Source of the DNA: Geobacteraceae bacterium GWC2_55_20
Lineage (GTDB): Bacteria > Desulfobacterota > Desulfuromonadia > Geobacterales > Pseudopelobacteraceae
Direction: 5' to 3'
DNA length: 38,564 nucleotides
Assembly: GCA_001802125.1 (NCBI GenBank)
Contig: MGZK01000126.1
Location: 1-38,564, forward strand
Each line of letters opens with the position of its first letter. The stretch's first letter is position 1. Below, piece after piece: positions 23,139 to 31,181 of this stretch. The notes under the pieces are model-generated. The model was not told where the DNA came from, searched no databases, and saw nothing but the letters and a program-made list of their open reading frames with translations. The position numbers and the translations under genes were made by a program.

Positions 23139-24686
23139 TTATTGCCGCACGATCCCGAATTTCTTCATGCGAAAGCGCAGTGTGCTGGGGTTGAAACCAA
23201 GGAGCAGCGCTGCCCCGTTTTTACCGTCGATCCGCCACCCGGTTTTTGTGAGCACCTGAATGATAAGGTCACGTTCCAATGCACCAAGGGCTTTGACGTC
23301 GTGTATAACCGGTGCTCCACTGTTCCGGAACGTATCGAAGTTGTCCAGTACCTGCAGTGCGCTTCCCCGGCTGATGATTACAGCACGCTCGATGACGCTT
23401 TCCAGCTCGCGTACGTTGCCTGGCCACTGGTATGCCTGCAGGCTGTTCAGGGTGTCTTTGGTCACGGTCTCAATCTTCTTGCCGATTTTCTTGTTGAATT
23501 TGGCGACAAAATGAGTGACGAGCAGCGGGATGTCTTCCGTGCGTTGCCGGAGCGGCGGGATGGTGATGGGAAATACGTTGAGCCGGTAGAATAGGTCCTC
23601 ACGGAACCTGCCGTTATTGACCTCTTCCTTCAGGTTGCGGTTGGTGGCCGCAATGATTCTTACGTCGGTTTTTATGGTACGGGGACTGCCCAGCCGTTCG
23701 AATTCGCCATCCTGAATAACCCGGAGCAACTTGGATTGCAGCTCCAGCGGCATCTCGCCGATTTCATCAAGAAATATGGTGCCACGGTCAGCCAGCTCGA
23801 AGCGTCCTATCTGCCGGGTATCGGAGCCGGTAAATGCACCCCGTTCCCGCCCGAACAGCTCACTTTCCACCAGGGCAGCTGGCAGTGTCGTACAGTTTAT
23901 CGTTATCAAGGGCAGGTGCTTGCGAGAACTGCTGCTGTGGATGGCGCGCGCGATCACGCCCTTGCCCGTGCCGGTTTCGCCAAGAAGCAGAACGGTCGCA
24001 TTCATTGGCGACACCTGTTCGACCCGCATGAATACGTCGGAAATGGCCGGGCTGTGACCAATAATTTCGCCGAAATTGTCCTGTCGGGCAACCTCCTGCT
24101 GCAGGTAGATGTTCTCGGCCTGGAGCCGGTCTTTCAAGAGCTTGATTTCCGCATACGCACTTTGCAGAGACTCTTCCGCCCTTGTGCGCTCCCCGATTTC
24201 CTGGGTGAGCTGCAGGTTTGCCCTGGTAAGTTCACCAGTCCGGTTCTGTACAGTTTGTTCCAGCACCTTGTTGTCCTGCTCGACCTGCCTGTACAGCAGC
24301 CGCACTTCCAGGATGTTGTGGATTCGTGTCGTTACCTCGACCAGATCAATCGGTTTGCTGATGAAATCCTTTGCGCCCGCTTTGAGTGCCCGCAGCTTGT
24401 GACCCGATTGGGAGGTAATCACAATGACCGGAACGTAGCTGCCGGTTTCGATTGATTTCAACTCTTCCATCACCTTGAAGCCATCCATGCCGGGCATCTG
24501 GAGGTCGAGCAAAATCAGGTCGTAGCGGTTTTTACGGTAGAGATCGCATACCGTGCCGGGATCCGTGGTCGACGTGATGTCCGTATATCCTGCTCTGCCA
24601 AGCATCTGCTCCAGCAGCAGCACATTCGCTTCCAGGTCGTCCACCACCATGATTTTGGCGCTGAGTATGTCGGTTAATGCATCCAT
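23139..24686 (-). CDS. REC-AAA+ sigma-54 activator with coiled-coil linker
   Basis: A 515-residue NtrC-type regulator converging on the previous gene. The receiver (about 10-130) has MVVDDLEAN, LILLDLQMPGMDG and ISKPIDL. A long coiled coil (about 130-195) connects it to the AAA+ domain with Walker A GETGTGKG and Walker B TIFLDEIGEM; the sigma-54 loop reads GAFTGS in place of the usual GAFTGA. The C-terminus has a Fis-like helix-turn-helix (GAALLLGFNPSTLRFRMKK). The receiver closely resembles that of the diguanylate cyclase gene just upstream on the same strand, suggesting duplication. The target promoters are not identifiable here; the cognate kinase is probably the hybrid kinase further upstream. 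Confidence 0.92.
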   Translation of the reverse strand: MDALTDILSAKIMVVDDLEANVLLLEQMLGRAGYTDITSTTDPGTVCDLYRKNRYDLILLDLQMPGMDGFKVMEELKSIETGSYVPVIVITSQSGHKLRALKAGAKDFISKPIDLVEVTTRIHNILEVRLLYRQVEQDNKVLEQTVQNRTGELTRANLQLTQEIGERTRAEESLQSAYAEIKLLKDRLQAENIYLQQEVARQDNFGEIIGHSPAISDVFMRVEQVSPMNATVLLLGETGTGKGVIARAIHSSSSRKHLPLITINCTTLPAALVESELFGRERGAFTGSDTRQIGRFELADRGTIFLDEIGEMPLELQSKLLRVIQDGEFERLGSPRTIKTDVRIIAATNRNLKEEVNNGRFREDLFYRLNVFPITIPPLRQRTEDIPLLVTHFVAKFNKKIGKKIETVTKDTLNSLQAYQWPGNVRELESVIERAVIISRGSALQVLDNFDTFRNSGAPVIHDVKALGALERDLIIQVLTKTGWRIDGKNGAALLLGFNPSTLRFRMKKFGIVRQ

Positions 24687-24703
24687 CTCTCTTCATCCCC
24701 ACG

Positions 24704-24727
24704 GGCAATTATGTACAGGCAATTATG
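24704..24727. repeat. Short direct repeat in the intergenic gap
   Basis: GGCAATTATG occurs at 24704-24713 and again at 24718-24727, a 14-base period, in the 81-base gap between two minus-strand regulator genes. It could be a tandem binding site or chance; the neighbouring bases also form a weak hairpin. Confidence 0.35.
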
Positions 24728-24767
24728 AAGGTTGAGGTATGAATGATGAGTTTTCATCCTTCACCCC

Positions 24768-25694
24768 TCATTTCGCAATTTTCCAAGTATTCTTGCCGGC
24801 ATGTTTGGCCTCGTACAAGGCCAGATCCGCGCTCTTCAACAGCGTTTCCGCGTCCTCGCCATGGTCCGGATAGATGCTGACACCCGCGCTGGTGGTAATT
24901 CTGACCACATTGCCATCAATATCATAGGGTTGCGACAGAGCCTCGATCGCTCTTGACGCCGCCAGGGACGCATAGTCGATGCCGCTGACGTGCCACAGGG
25001 CCAGTATGAATTCGTCGCCCCCCAGGCGCGCCACCGTATCCTCTTCGCGCACCGTTGCCAGCAAACGCTCCGCGACCATTTTCAGCAGAATGTCTCCGGT
25101 TCCGTGCCCCAGCGTGTCGTTGATCTGCTTGAAGCCGTCCAGATCCAGGAATACCACCGCCATGGCACTCCTGTTCCTGCGGGCGTGGACCAGGGCCATC
25201 GACATCCGGTCGGCCAGAAGCCGTCTGTTTGCCAGCCCGGTCAACGGGTCATTCAGCGCCAGTTCTTCCAGCATCTTGCCGTAATTGCGGGCGGCTTCGT
25301 GCAACAGGCGGACTTCCAGCAGGTTGTGAACCCGAATCAACACCTCGGCCAGATCGAACGGCTTGCTGATGAAATCCTTGGCGCCGCTCTGCAGCGCGCG
25401 CAGCTTGTGAGCCGGTTCGGCGGTGACGGCCAGCACCGGCAGATAGCCATCCGTTTCGATTTCCTTGAGCCCTTCCATCACCTGGAAACCATCCATGCCG
25501 GGCATCCTCAGGTCAAGCAGAATCAGGTCGTAGTGGTTGGCGCGATGCAGGTCGCAAACGGCACGAGGATCTCTCGTCGACGTAATGCGGGTATAGCCGG
25601 CAACTCTCAGCATCTGCTCCAGCAGCTGCACATTGGCCTCCAGGTCATCCACAATCAGGATGCCTGAATTAAGAATATCGGCGGGGCTGACCAT
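24768..25694 (-). CDS. REC-GGDEF response regulator, diguanylate cyclase
   Basis: A 308-residue WspR/PleD-like protein. The receiver (about 10-130) has LIVDDLEAN, LILLDLRMPGMDG and ISKPFDL. The GGDEF domain (about 145-305) has LNDPLTGLANRR, a typical FLDLDGFKQIND and an intact active site RLGGDEF. The RxxD inhibitory site (REED) lies five residues before GGDEF, so product inhibition by cyclic di-GMP is expected. It would make cyclic di-GMP from two GTP when its receiver is phosphorylated. Its ATG overlaps the upstream hybrid kinase stop by one base (TGATG) and an AGGAGG precedes it, so the kinase is the probable partner. Confidence 0.95.
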   Translation of the reverse strand: MVSPADILNSGILIVDDLEANVQLLEQMLRVAGYTRITSTRDPRAVCDLHRANHYDLILLDLRMPGMDGFQVMEGLKEIETDGYLPVLAVTAEPAHKLRALQSGAKDFISKPFDLAEVLIRVHNLLEVRLLHEAARNYGKMLEELALNDPLTGLANRRLLADRMSMALVHARRNRSAMAVVFLDLDGFKQINDTLGHGTGDILLKMVAERLLATVREEDTVARLGGDEFILALWHVSGIDYASLAASRAIEALSQPYDIDGNVVRITTSAGVSIYPDHGEDAETLLKSADLALYEAKHAGKNTWKIAK

Positions 25695-28240
25695 CAGCGG
25701 CCTCCTGGATTCTTATCGTTCGAATCATTTTCCGCGTGTTCCAGAGCCATGTCCAGCGCTTCCATGAATTCGTTGACATCGATCGGCTTGGTTATATAGC
25801 GCAGAAAGCCCGCCTCCAGCCCTTTTCTGATATCGTGCGGCATGGCGTTGGCGCTGATGGCCAGCACCGGGATATGCGCCGTCAGCGGATCGTCACGCAG
25901 GATTTCCAGAGCCTGGATACCGCTCATGCCGGGCAGGTTGATGTCCATCAGGATTACTTCCGGCTGACGGGTGCGCGCCAGCGCGATCCCGAGTATGGCG
26001 TCCCCGGCGCTCAACAGGCGCAGGTCGGGGCGCCGTTCGATCAGTTGTTCGACCAGCTGCATATTGGCCAGGTTGTCCTCCACATACAGCAGGGTGCGTG
26101 GCGTTGTTCCATGCGGAATATGCGCATGATACGGCGCCAGTGCTTCAACGGCGTCATCGTCAAGTTGCGGTTCCGTGGACAGGTCCAGCTCAAACCAGAA
26201 TACGCTGCCGGCCCCGGCACTGCTTTCAACGCCGATTTCGCCCCCCATCAGTTCGACCAGCCGTTTGCTCATCACCAGACCGATGCCGGTGCCCGGTTCG
26301 GAGCGGGCCTCTTGCCCTAGGCGGTTGAACGGCTGGAAAAGCTGTGCGATTTTTTCGGCGGACAACCCTTCACCGGTATCATGCACGCTGATGCGGATCC
26401 GGTTTTCGCCGGTCACGCTGCAGGTCACGTCTACCGCCCCCCCGGCACGGTTGTATTTGATCGCATTGGAAACCAGGTTGATCAGAACCTGCTTGACCCG
26501 TGTGCGATCGGCGTGAACAAAGCTGGAACATTCGAACTGGGGAAAGCTCAGGCGGATTCCGTTTTTTTGCGCCTGTGGCTCGATCATCTCCTGGCATTCG
26601 ACCATGACATCGTCCAGCGACATCGGTTCCAGAGACAGTAACAGCCGGCCCGACTCGATCAGCGCCAGATCCAGAATTTCATTGATCAGCTCCAGCAGAT
26701 ACCAGCCCGCCTTGAGAATTTGGCCGACACTTCCCTTTTGTGCGGCGGTCGGCGGTGGCTCTCCGGATTCCAGCAATTGGGCAAAACCGAGGATAGCGTT
26801 GAGCGGGGAGCGCAGCTCATGACTCATACTGGACAGGAATTCGGATTTGGAGAGGTTGGCTTTTTCGGCCACGGACCTGGCGCTTTCCAGCTCGACATTC
26901 TTCTCTTGCAGCACCTGGTCCAGGCGTTTGCGTTCGGTGATATCCCGTGCCGCTGCGAACACCCCCTGCAACTTCCGGTCGCGGTCATAGAAGGTGGTGG
27001 CGTTGAAGGAGACCACCGTTTCCTTGCCGTCCCTGGCACGGACGGTTAGTTCGTAGTTGGTGACCTTCTTTTCTCTCAACACCTGTTTGGTACTCTTCTC
27101 GGCCCGATCAGGATCGGTGAAGTGGTGCTTGAACGGCGCGCCGATCAGTTCATCGCGGGTGCAGCCGGTAAGAACCTCCATCTGTTTGTTGACATCGGTG
27201 ATGATGCCGGCCGGATCGGTGGTCATGATCGCATCGATGTTGGATTCGAACAAAGAGCGCGTGTAGAACTGATTGTCGCGCAGCCGTTGACTGAGCTGCA
27301 TCTGCTCTGCTTCAATCTGCTTGCGGGCGGTGTTGTCGGTGCCGATCAGCAGATAACCGATGATGGCATCCTGCTCGTCGCGCAGGGCCGTGACCGAGAC
27401 TACCGCCGGGAAGCGGCTGCCGTCCTTGCGGATGTAGGTCAGCTCGTAGATATCCTCGATGCCGCGCGAGGCCTTGAACACCAAGGCCTCGAAACCGGGG
27501 GTAATCGGGGTATCGAGCTCCAGGCTCAGCTCTTCGGCGCGCGCGATTACCTCCTGTGGATCGGAAATGTCAGCCGGCGTGATCTTGTTCATCACCTCGG
27601 CGGCGGTGTAGCCCAGCATCCGTTCGGCGCCGACGTTGAAGATCTGGATGACCCCCTTGGCGTCGGTGGCGATACTGGAGAAGTTGGCGCTGTTGAAAAT
27701 CGCGCTCTGCAGCGCTCCCGCCTTGAGCAGCGCCTCTTCGGCCTGCTTGCGGGCGGTGTTGTCGGTGCCGATCAGCAGATAGCCGATAATGGTTTCCTGC
27801 TCGTCGCGCAGGGCCGTGACCGAGACTACCGCCGGGAAGCGGCTGCCGTCCTTGCGGATGTAGGTCAGCTCGTAGATATCTTCGATGCCGCGAGAGGCCT
27901 TGAAGACCAACGCCTCGAAGCCGGGCGTAATCGGGGTTCCCAGTTCCAGGCTCAGTTCTTCGGCGCGGGCGATTACTTCCTGCGGATCGGAAATGTCGGC
28001 CGGTGTGATCTTGTTCATCACCTCGGCGGCGGTGTAACCCAGCATCCGTTCCGCGCCGACGTTGAAGATCTGGATCACCCCCCTGGCATCGGTGGCGATA
28101 CTGGAAAAGTTGGCGCTGTTGAAAATCGCGCTCTGCAGCGCCTCCGCCTTGAGCAGAATCGCTTCGCTACGAACCTCGGAGAGGATTTCTCCCTTATCGA
28201 CGGCATTTGCTGACAAGCTCTTGTTTTTGTCCTTTGTCAT
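25694..28240 (-). CDS. PAS-PAS-PAS hybrid histidine kinase with duplicated PAS
   Basis: An 848-residue soluble hybrid kinase. Two PAS/PAC units (about 29-170 and 171-312) are almost identical, followed by a third, different PAS (about 325-445). HisKA has the acceptor in LSSMSHELRSPLNAILGFAQLL; the ATPase ends with EPGTGIGLVMSKRLVELMGG. A C-terminal receiver (about 715-835) carries LYVEDNLAN, VILMDINLPGMSG and ITKPIDV. No membrane segment is present, so it senses an internal signal through PAS. The stop overlaps the start of the GGDEF gene, linking it to cyclic di-GMP synthesis. The receiver with ELRSPLNAILGF kinases often works in relays with further receivers such as the two encoded downstream. 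Confidence 0.94.
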   Translation of the reverse strand: MTKDKNKSLSANAVDKGEILSEVRSEAILLKAEALQSAIFNSANFSSIATDARGVIQIFNVGAERMLGYTAAEVMNKITPADISDPQEVIARAEELSLELGTPITPGFEALVFKASRGIEDIYELTYIRKDGSRFPAVVSVTALRDEQETIIGYLLIGTDNTARKQAEEALLKAGALQSAIFNSANFSSIATDAKGVIQIFNVGAERMLGYTAAEVMNKITPADISDPQEVIARAEELSLELDTPITPGFEALVFKASRGIEDIYELTYIRKDGSRFPAVVSVTALRDEQDAIIGYLLIGTDNTARKQIEAEQMQLSQRLRDNQFYTRSLFESNIDAIMTTDPAGIITDVNKQMEVLTGCTRDELIGAPFKHHFTDPDRAEKSTKQVLREKKVTNYELTVRARDGKETVVSFNATTFYDRDRKLQGVFAAARDITERKRLDQVLQEKNVELESARSVAEKANLSKSEFLSSMSHELRSPLNAILGFAQLLESGEPPPTAAQKGSVGQILKAGWYLLELINEILDLALIESGRLLLSLEPMSLDDVMVECQEMIEPQAQKNGIRLSFPQFECSSFVHADRTRVKQVLINLVSNAIKYNRAGGAVDVTCSVTGENRIRISVHDTGEGLSAEKIAQLFQPFNRLGQEARSEPGTGIGLVMSKRLVELMGGEIGVESSAGAGSVFWFELDLSTEPQLDDDAVEALAPYHAHIPHGTTPRTLLYVEDNLANMQLVEQLIERRPDLRLLSAGDAILGIALARTRQPEVILMDINLPGMSGIQALEILRDDPLTAHIPVLAISANAMPHDIRKGLEAGFLRYITKPIDVNEFMEALDMALEHAENDSNDKNPGGR
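27305..28156 (-). repeat. 426-bp tandem duplication encoding two PAS domains
   Basis: Copy 1 is 27731-28156 and copy 2 is 27305-27730, inside the hybrid kinase gene. The encoded 142-residue units differ at only a handful of positions (E33/G175, R53/K195, G101/D243, E149/D291, T150/A292 and a few at the junction), which indicates a recent in-frame duplication or ongoing gene conversion. Confidence 0.92.
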
Positions 28241-28273
28241 TACAACCTCTATAATTCAGTTTATCAGGTTTCC

Positions 28274-28351
28274 GTAGGGGCGCGGCCTTTTGGCCCGCCC
28301 GCCTTGTATTGTGGTACTTCCGACAAGGGCGGGGCAAGCCCGCGCCCCTAC
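28274..28351. repeat. 78-bp GC-rich palindromic repeat element
   Basis: The left arm (28274-28307) starts GTAGGGGCGCGG and the right arm (28323-28351) ends CCGCGCCCCTAC. The arms are imperfect inverted copies around a 15-base spacer, with the inner ends GCCTTGT and ACAAGGGC also pairing. It fills the gap directly after the stop of the UbiB-like gene on the minus strand, so it may end that transcript. The form is that of a dispersed intergenic repeat; this is an inference. Confidence 0.7.
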
Positions 28352-28353
28352 TA

Positions 28354-29991
28354 TCACCGTCTCCCGCTGCCACGGCCACGGTCGTTACGAAAAACACCTA
28401 TCCATACCAGGATCGTACTAATAATTCCCGCAATTACCATTATCTGACCGGCGCCATGATGCCAGCCGACGTCCAGTGGAGCGAGCACCAACATGGCGCC
28501 GCCGATCACCAGCGCCGCGGAAGCGATGGCTGCGGTAAGGCGCTCCAGGTTGCGGCTGATGCGGCCACCCAGCGCTTCGATAGCCGGAGACTGCAGGCGG
28601 CCCAGGTTGCCTTCCGCAAAGCGGCGCAGGATGCGGCGCGTGTCGCCGGGCGCATCACTCATCAGCCGTTCCATCTCGCGCGCCAGCTTGCCGGTCTTTT
28701 CCTTGATCCTCTCCACCGAGAAGTGTTTCGTGGTCAGGCGTGCGATCTCTTCACGGAACGATCCCAGGTAGTCGTGGTCCGGGTCCAGTTCGCGTATCAT
28801 CGACTCCAGGATCACGAACGTGCGCGTCAGCAGGAAAAACTCGCCGGGATTGTGCACCCCGTGCCGACTGCCGGCCTTCAACAGCGAATCGAATGAATCT
28901 CCGATGGAAACATTTGCCAGGTCGCTGCGGTGGATATCATAGAGTACCGCCTTTATGTCCAGGAGCAACGCCCCGCGATTTACCTTTTCGCTTCCTTGCG
29001 GCGCCAGTTCAAGATAGGACTCGGTGGCGGCCCGCGCATCGCCCTTGACAACTGCTTCCAGCAGAAGTGTCAGCGATTCGCGCATCGGCTCGTCAAGTTC
29101 GCCCGTCATGCCGAAATCCAGCAGCGAGAGGCGCCCGTCCGGCAGAACCAGCACGTTGCCGGGATGCGGGTCGGCGTGGAACAGCCCTTCTTCGAAGATT
29201 GTTTGCAGAGTCAGCCGTACCAGAGTGTTGATCAGTCGCGGCATCTCCTGCGGATGCTCTTTGGCGTAGAGATCCACCCTTTGGCCGGTCGAAAACTCCA
29301 TCGTGAGCACGCTTCCGCTCGAACACTCCGCCACTACGTCCGGAATCCAGAGGTCGGGGACGTCTGCCAACGCTGCCCGAAAGAGCATGATCGAACGCGC
29401 TTCGTGATTGAAATCGGTTTCCCGGTTGAGGCTGTTGGCAAATTCACTCACCAGAACCGGGAGGTCGAGCGCGCGCAGACGCGGAGAAAGTTTTTCAACC
29501 AGCGCCACCAGATAGGTCAATGCCGCGACATCCGTGGCAATCATCGCTTCAAGGCCGGGCCGTTGTACCTTGACAGCCACGTGACGCCCGTCCTTCATGG
29601 TCGCCTCATGCACCTGGGCGATGGTAGCGGCGGCCAGCGGAGCTTCTCCGAATGATGTGAAAATCTCAGTCAAGGGGGCGTCCAGTTCGGCTTCGACCGT
29701 TGAACGAACCGCTTCTATGCCCAGCGCCGGCAGCTGGTCATGCAACTGCTCCAACTCATCGATGTAGGCTGCCGGCAACAGGTCTCGACGCATCGCCAGC
29801 ACCTGTCCGAATTTGAGAAAGGCCAGTCCCAGTTCCTCAAATGTTTCGCGCACCTCTTTGGGCGACGGCCAATGACGTTTGCCGCGCAGGGCACTCAGAA
29901 AATTGTGCCGGGCCAGCACACGCAGGATTTGCATGAGTCTCGGCGCCGCCCGCAGAAAGCTGCTTTTATCAGGATCGACTATTATTGTCAT
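28354..29991 (-). CDS. UbiB/AarF (ABC1) family atypical kinase
   Basis: A 545-residue member of the UbiB/ADCK family, membrane-associated proteins with a protein-kinase-like fold linked to ubiquinone and isoprenoid-quinone metabolism. Seen are the KxGQ motif in FLKFGQVLAMRRDLLP, AAATIAQVHEA, the likely ATP lysine in VAVKVQRPG, the catalytic loop HADPHPGNVLV and the metal-binding LLDFGMTGE. Two hydrophobic helices at the C-terminus (about 490-540) would anchor it in the membrane. The ATG at 29991 is chosen because GGAGGT lies four bases upstream; the frame extends 22 codons further. It stands alone between a palindromic repeat and a long intergenic region. The substrate of this family is uncertain; a role in menaquinone or ubiquinone biology is the best guess. 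Confidence 0.92.
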   Translation of the reverse strand: MTIIVDPDKSSFLRAAPRLMQILRVLARHNFLSALRGKRHWPSPKEVRETFEELGLAFLKFGQVLAMRRDLLPAAYIDELEQLHDQLPALGIEAVRSTVEAELDAPLTEIFTSFGEAPLAAATIAQVHEATMKDGRHVAVKVQRPGLEAMIATDVAALTYLVALVEKLSPRLRALDLPVLVSEFANSLNRETDFNHEARSIMLFRAALADVPDLWIPDVVAECSSGSVLTMEFSTGQRVDLYAKEHPQEMPRLINTLVRLTLQTIFEEGLFHADPHPGNVLVLPDGRLSLLDFGMTGELDEPMRESLTLLLEAVVKGDARAATESYLELAPQGSEKVNRGALLLDIKAVLYDIHRSDLANVSIGDSFDSLLKAGSRHGVHNPGEFFLLTRTFVILESMIRELDPDHDYLGSFREEIARLTTKHFSVERIKEKTGKLAREMERLMSDAPGDTRRILRRFAEGNLGRLQSPAIEALGGRISRNLERLTAAIASAALVIGGAMLVLAPLDVGWHHGAGQIMVIAGIISTILVWIGVFRNDRGRGSGRR

Positions 29992-30484
29992 GTCTACCTC
30001 CAAACAGCCACTTGAGTTCCTGCATCGCTGGCGGCTTTCCCCGACACTTGAATTCAAGCCCGGAAAGCGTTTTGTTTGACTAGTGCTTTTTTACATTCTT
30101 TATTCATTCAGTGTATTTTAGCACATCCACGGATAAAGCGCCGATTAATTAAAAAAATTCCTGATTCCCGTTTTGGCAGCGCGGGAACGTGTCCAGAATC
30201 ATGATTGCCGCTTTGGTGTTTCCCCTCAGCGGAATGTGTATTCCGTGGTGTGTTATTAATATTTCTCGCAATAAACCTGATAACGGCGTACAGTTAAACA
30301 ACTGACCTGCCTCCTGAAATAATTCTTCTTAAACATTTCATCGCTCCGCTTTTCGGTCATCTCCAGCCACCTCTCTGTAATTCTTCCGGAACAGTACGCA
30401 CAGCTCCTTTGTGGGCTTTTCGTTAAATTCCAGTACCGGGCATTAAGAAGTTGTTGTTGTCAACCAGTTGGATGAGGAGAAAAC
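29992..30484. other. Long intergenic region, divergent promoters expected
   Basis: No protein or RNA gene is recognised in these 493 bases, which are more A/T-rich than the neighbours. Small symmetric sites are CTTGAATTCAAG (30047-30058, perfect 12-base palindrome) and CGGAAT-GTGT-ATTCCG (30230-30245). The region must hold the promoters of the leftward UbiB-like gene and the rightward small gene. A small RNA cannot be ruled out. Confidence 0.5.
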
Positions 30485-30742
30485 ATGATTATCAAAAGAG
30501 GAACCGTAGTTAACCATTCCGGAGCTGTTGAATGGGGCGTCGGCAAGGTAATGGAGGTAAATGCCCTCAAGGCTACCATCCAGTTCAGTGACGGAATTAC
30601 CAGGAAGATCGCTTCCTCACATTATACGATCCTTCAGCCGGGGGATCCGGCCGCTTTCGTCGATATTCCCGACAGCGTTCCGGCGGCCAAGGTCCGGGTG
30701 GCTGCCAAAAGAACGAAAAAGGTGAAACAGGCGGAAGCCTGA
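30485..30742 (+). CDS. Small basic protein, DUF3553-like
   Basis: An 85-residue soluble protein. Residues about 5-55 include AVEWGVGKVMEVNALKATIQF and a following SDGITRKIASSHYTIL, which look like a small beta-barrel (SH3/KOW-like) and resemble the DUF3553 family, whose hallmark is a W-G-x-G-x-V segment after a charged stretch. The C-terminal tail is lysine-rich (KVRVAAKRTKKVKQAEA), as in nucleic-acid-binding proteins. The family assignment is tentative and the function unknown. A GATGAGGAG-type ribosome site precedes the ATG, and a clear terminator follows, so it is a single-gene transcript. Confidence 0.8.
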   Translation: MIIKRGTVVNHSGAVEWGVGKVMEVNALKATIQFSDGITRKIASSHYTILQPGDPAAFVDIPDSVPAAKVRVAAKRTKKVKQAEA

Positions 30743-30760
30743 GTAAAGAGACTTCCTTGA

Positions 30761-30799
30761 AACTGTGAGCTGCCGCAAATTAAGTAGCTCACGGTTTTT
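30761..30799 (+). terminator. Rho-independent terminator after the small basic gene
   Basis: AACTGTGAGCT (30761-30771) pairs with AGCTCACGGTT (30786-30796), 11 bp with one G.T pair, and the stem runs into TTTTT (30795-30799). It ends the transcript of the 30485 gene and separates it from the metal-uptake cluster. Confidence 0.85.
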
Positions 30800-30850
30800 G
30801 CACGCAGCTTCGGATTGACAGGAACGTCGATAGGCCATATTGTAGCCCCC

Positions 30851-31114
30851 ATGCGTAAGCAACTGTCGATATTCATACTCTTCCTGCTGCTGTTCTCACT
30901 GACGGTTACGGCGCTTCATCATCACGATGATGCCGCCGATCATCAGGACTGCCCCCTCTGCGTAGCAAGCCATAACCAGTCGAGCGACTGTCCGCAGCCG
31001 TTCAGGCTGGATTTTATCCCTTCAGTTTCTCCGGCCGGCTATCATCCGCGGCCCTCAGCCGTAACTCTCACAGCACCTTTTACCCCCGCCAACAATCGCG
31101 CTCCACCAGTCTGA
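30851..31114 (+). CDS. Small secreted or membrane-anchored His/Cys-rich protein
   Basis: An 87-residue protein with a hydrophobic leader (about 5-22) followed by a metal-binding-looking stretch: HHHDD, then DHQDCPLC and SHNQSSDC. The C-terminal half is Pro-rich and not conserved in any way I recognise. Short proteins of this form (leader, His cluster, CxxC) occur beside metal transport genes. It lies 67 bases before a porin, ZnuA-like and ZnuB-like series, so periplasmic binding or delivery of zinc or copper is plausible but unproven. The ATG at 30851 is chosen because the leader starts there; an upstream TTG at 30815 is in frame. No good ribosome site is visible, which lowers certainty. Confidence 0.65.
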   Translation: MRKQLSIFILFLLLFSLTVTALHHHDDAADHQDCPLCVASHNQSSDCPQPFRLDFIPSVSPAGYHPRPSAVTLTAPFTPANNRAPPV

Positions 31115-31181
31115 CCCGCTCCAGACAACCCGACATATCCAATCACACTGAATCGCGTTGGACGCGACACGGGAGGAGTGC

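Noticed and set aside
27122-28213. Forward 363-codon open frame opposite the PAS repeats
   Set aside because: It is a repeated antisense shadow of the duplicated PAS region with no ribosome site or recognisable domain.
30287-30484. Riboswitch or small RNA before the DUF3553-like gene
   Set aside because: No known c-di-GMP, cobalamin or other riboswitch core was recognised and no strong conserved fold is visible; kept only as an unassigned region.
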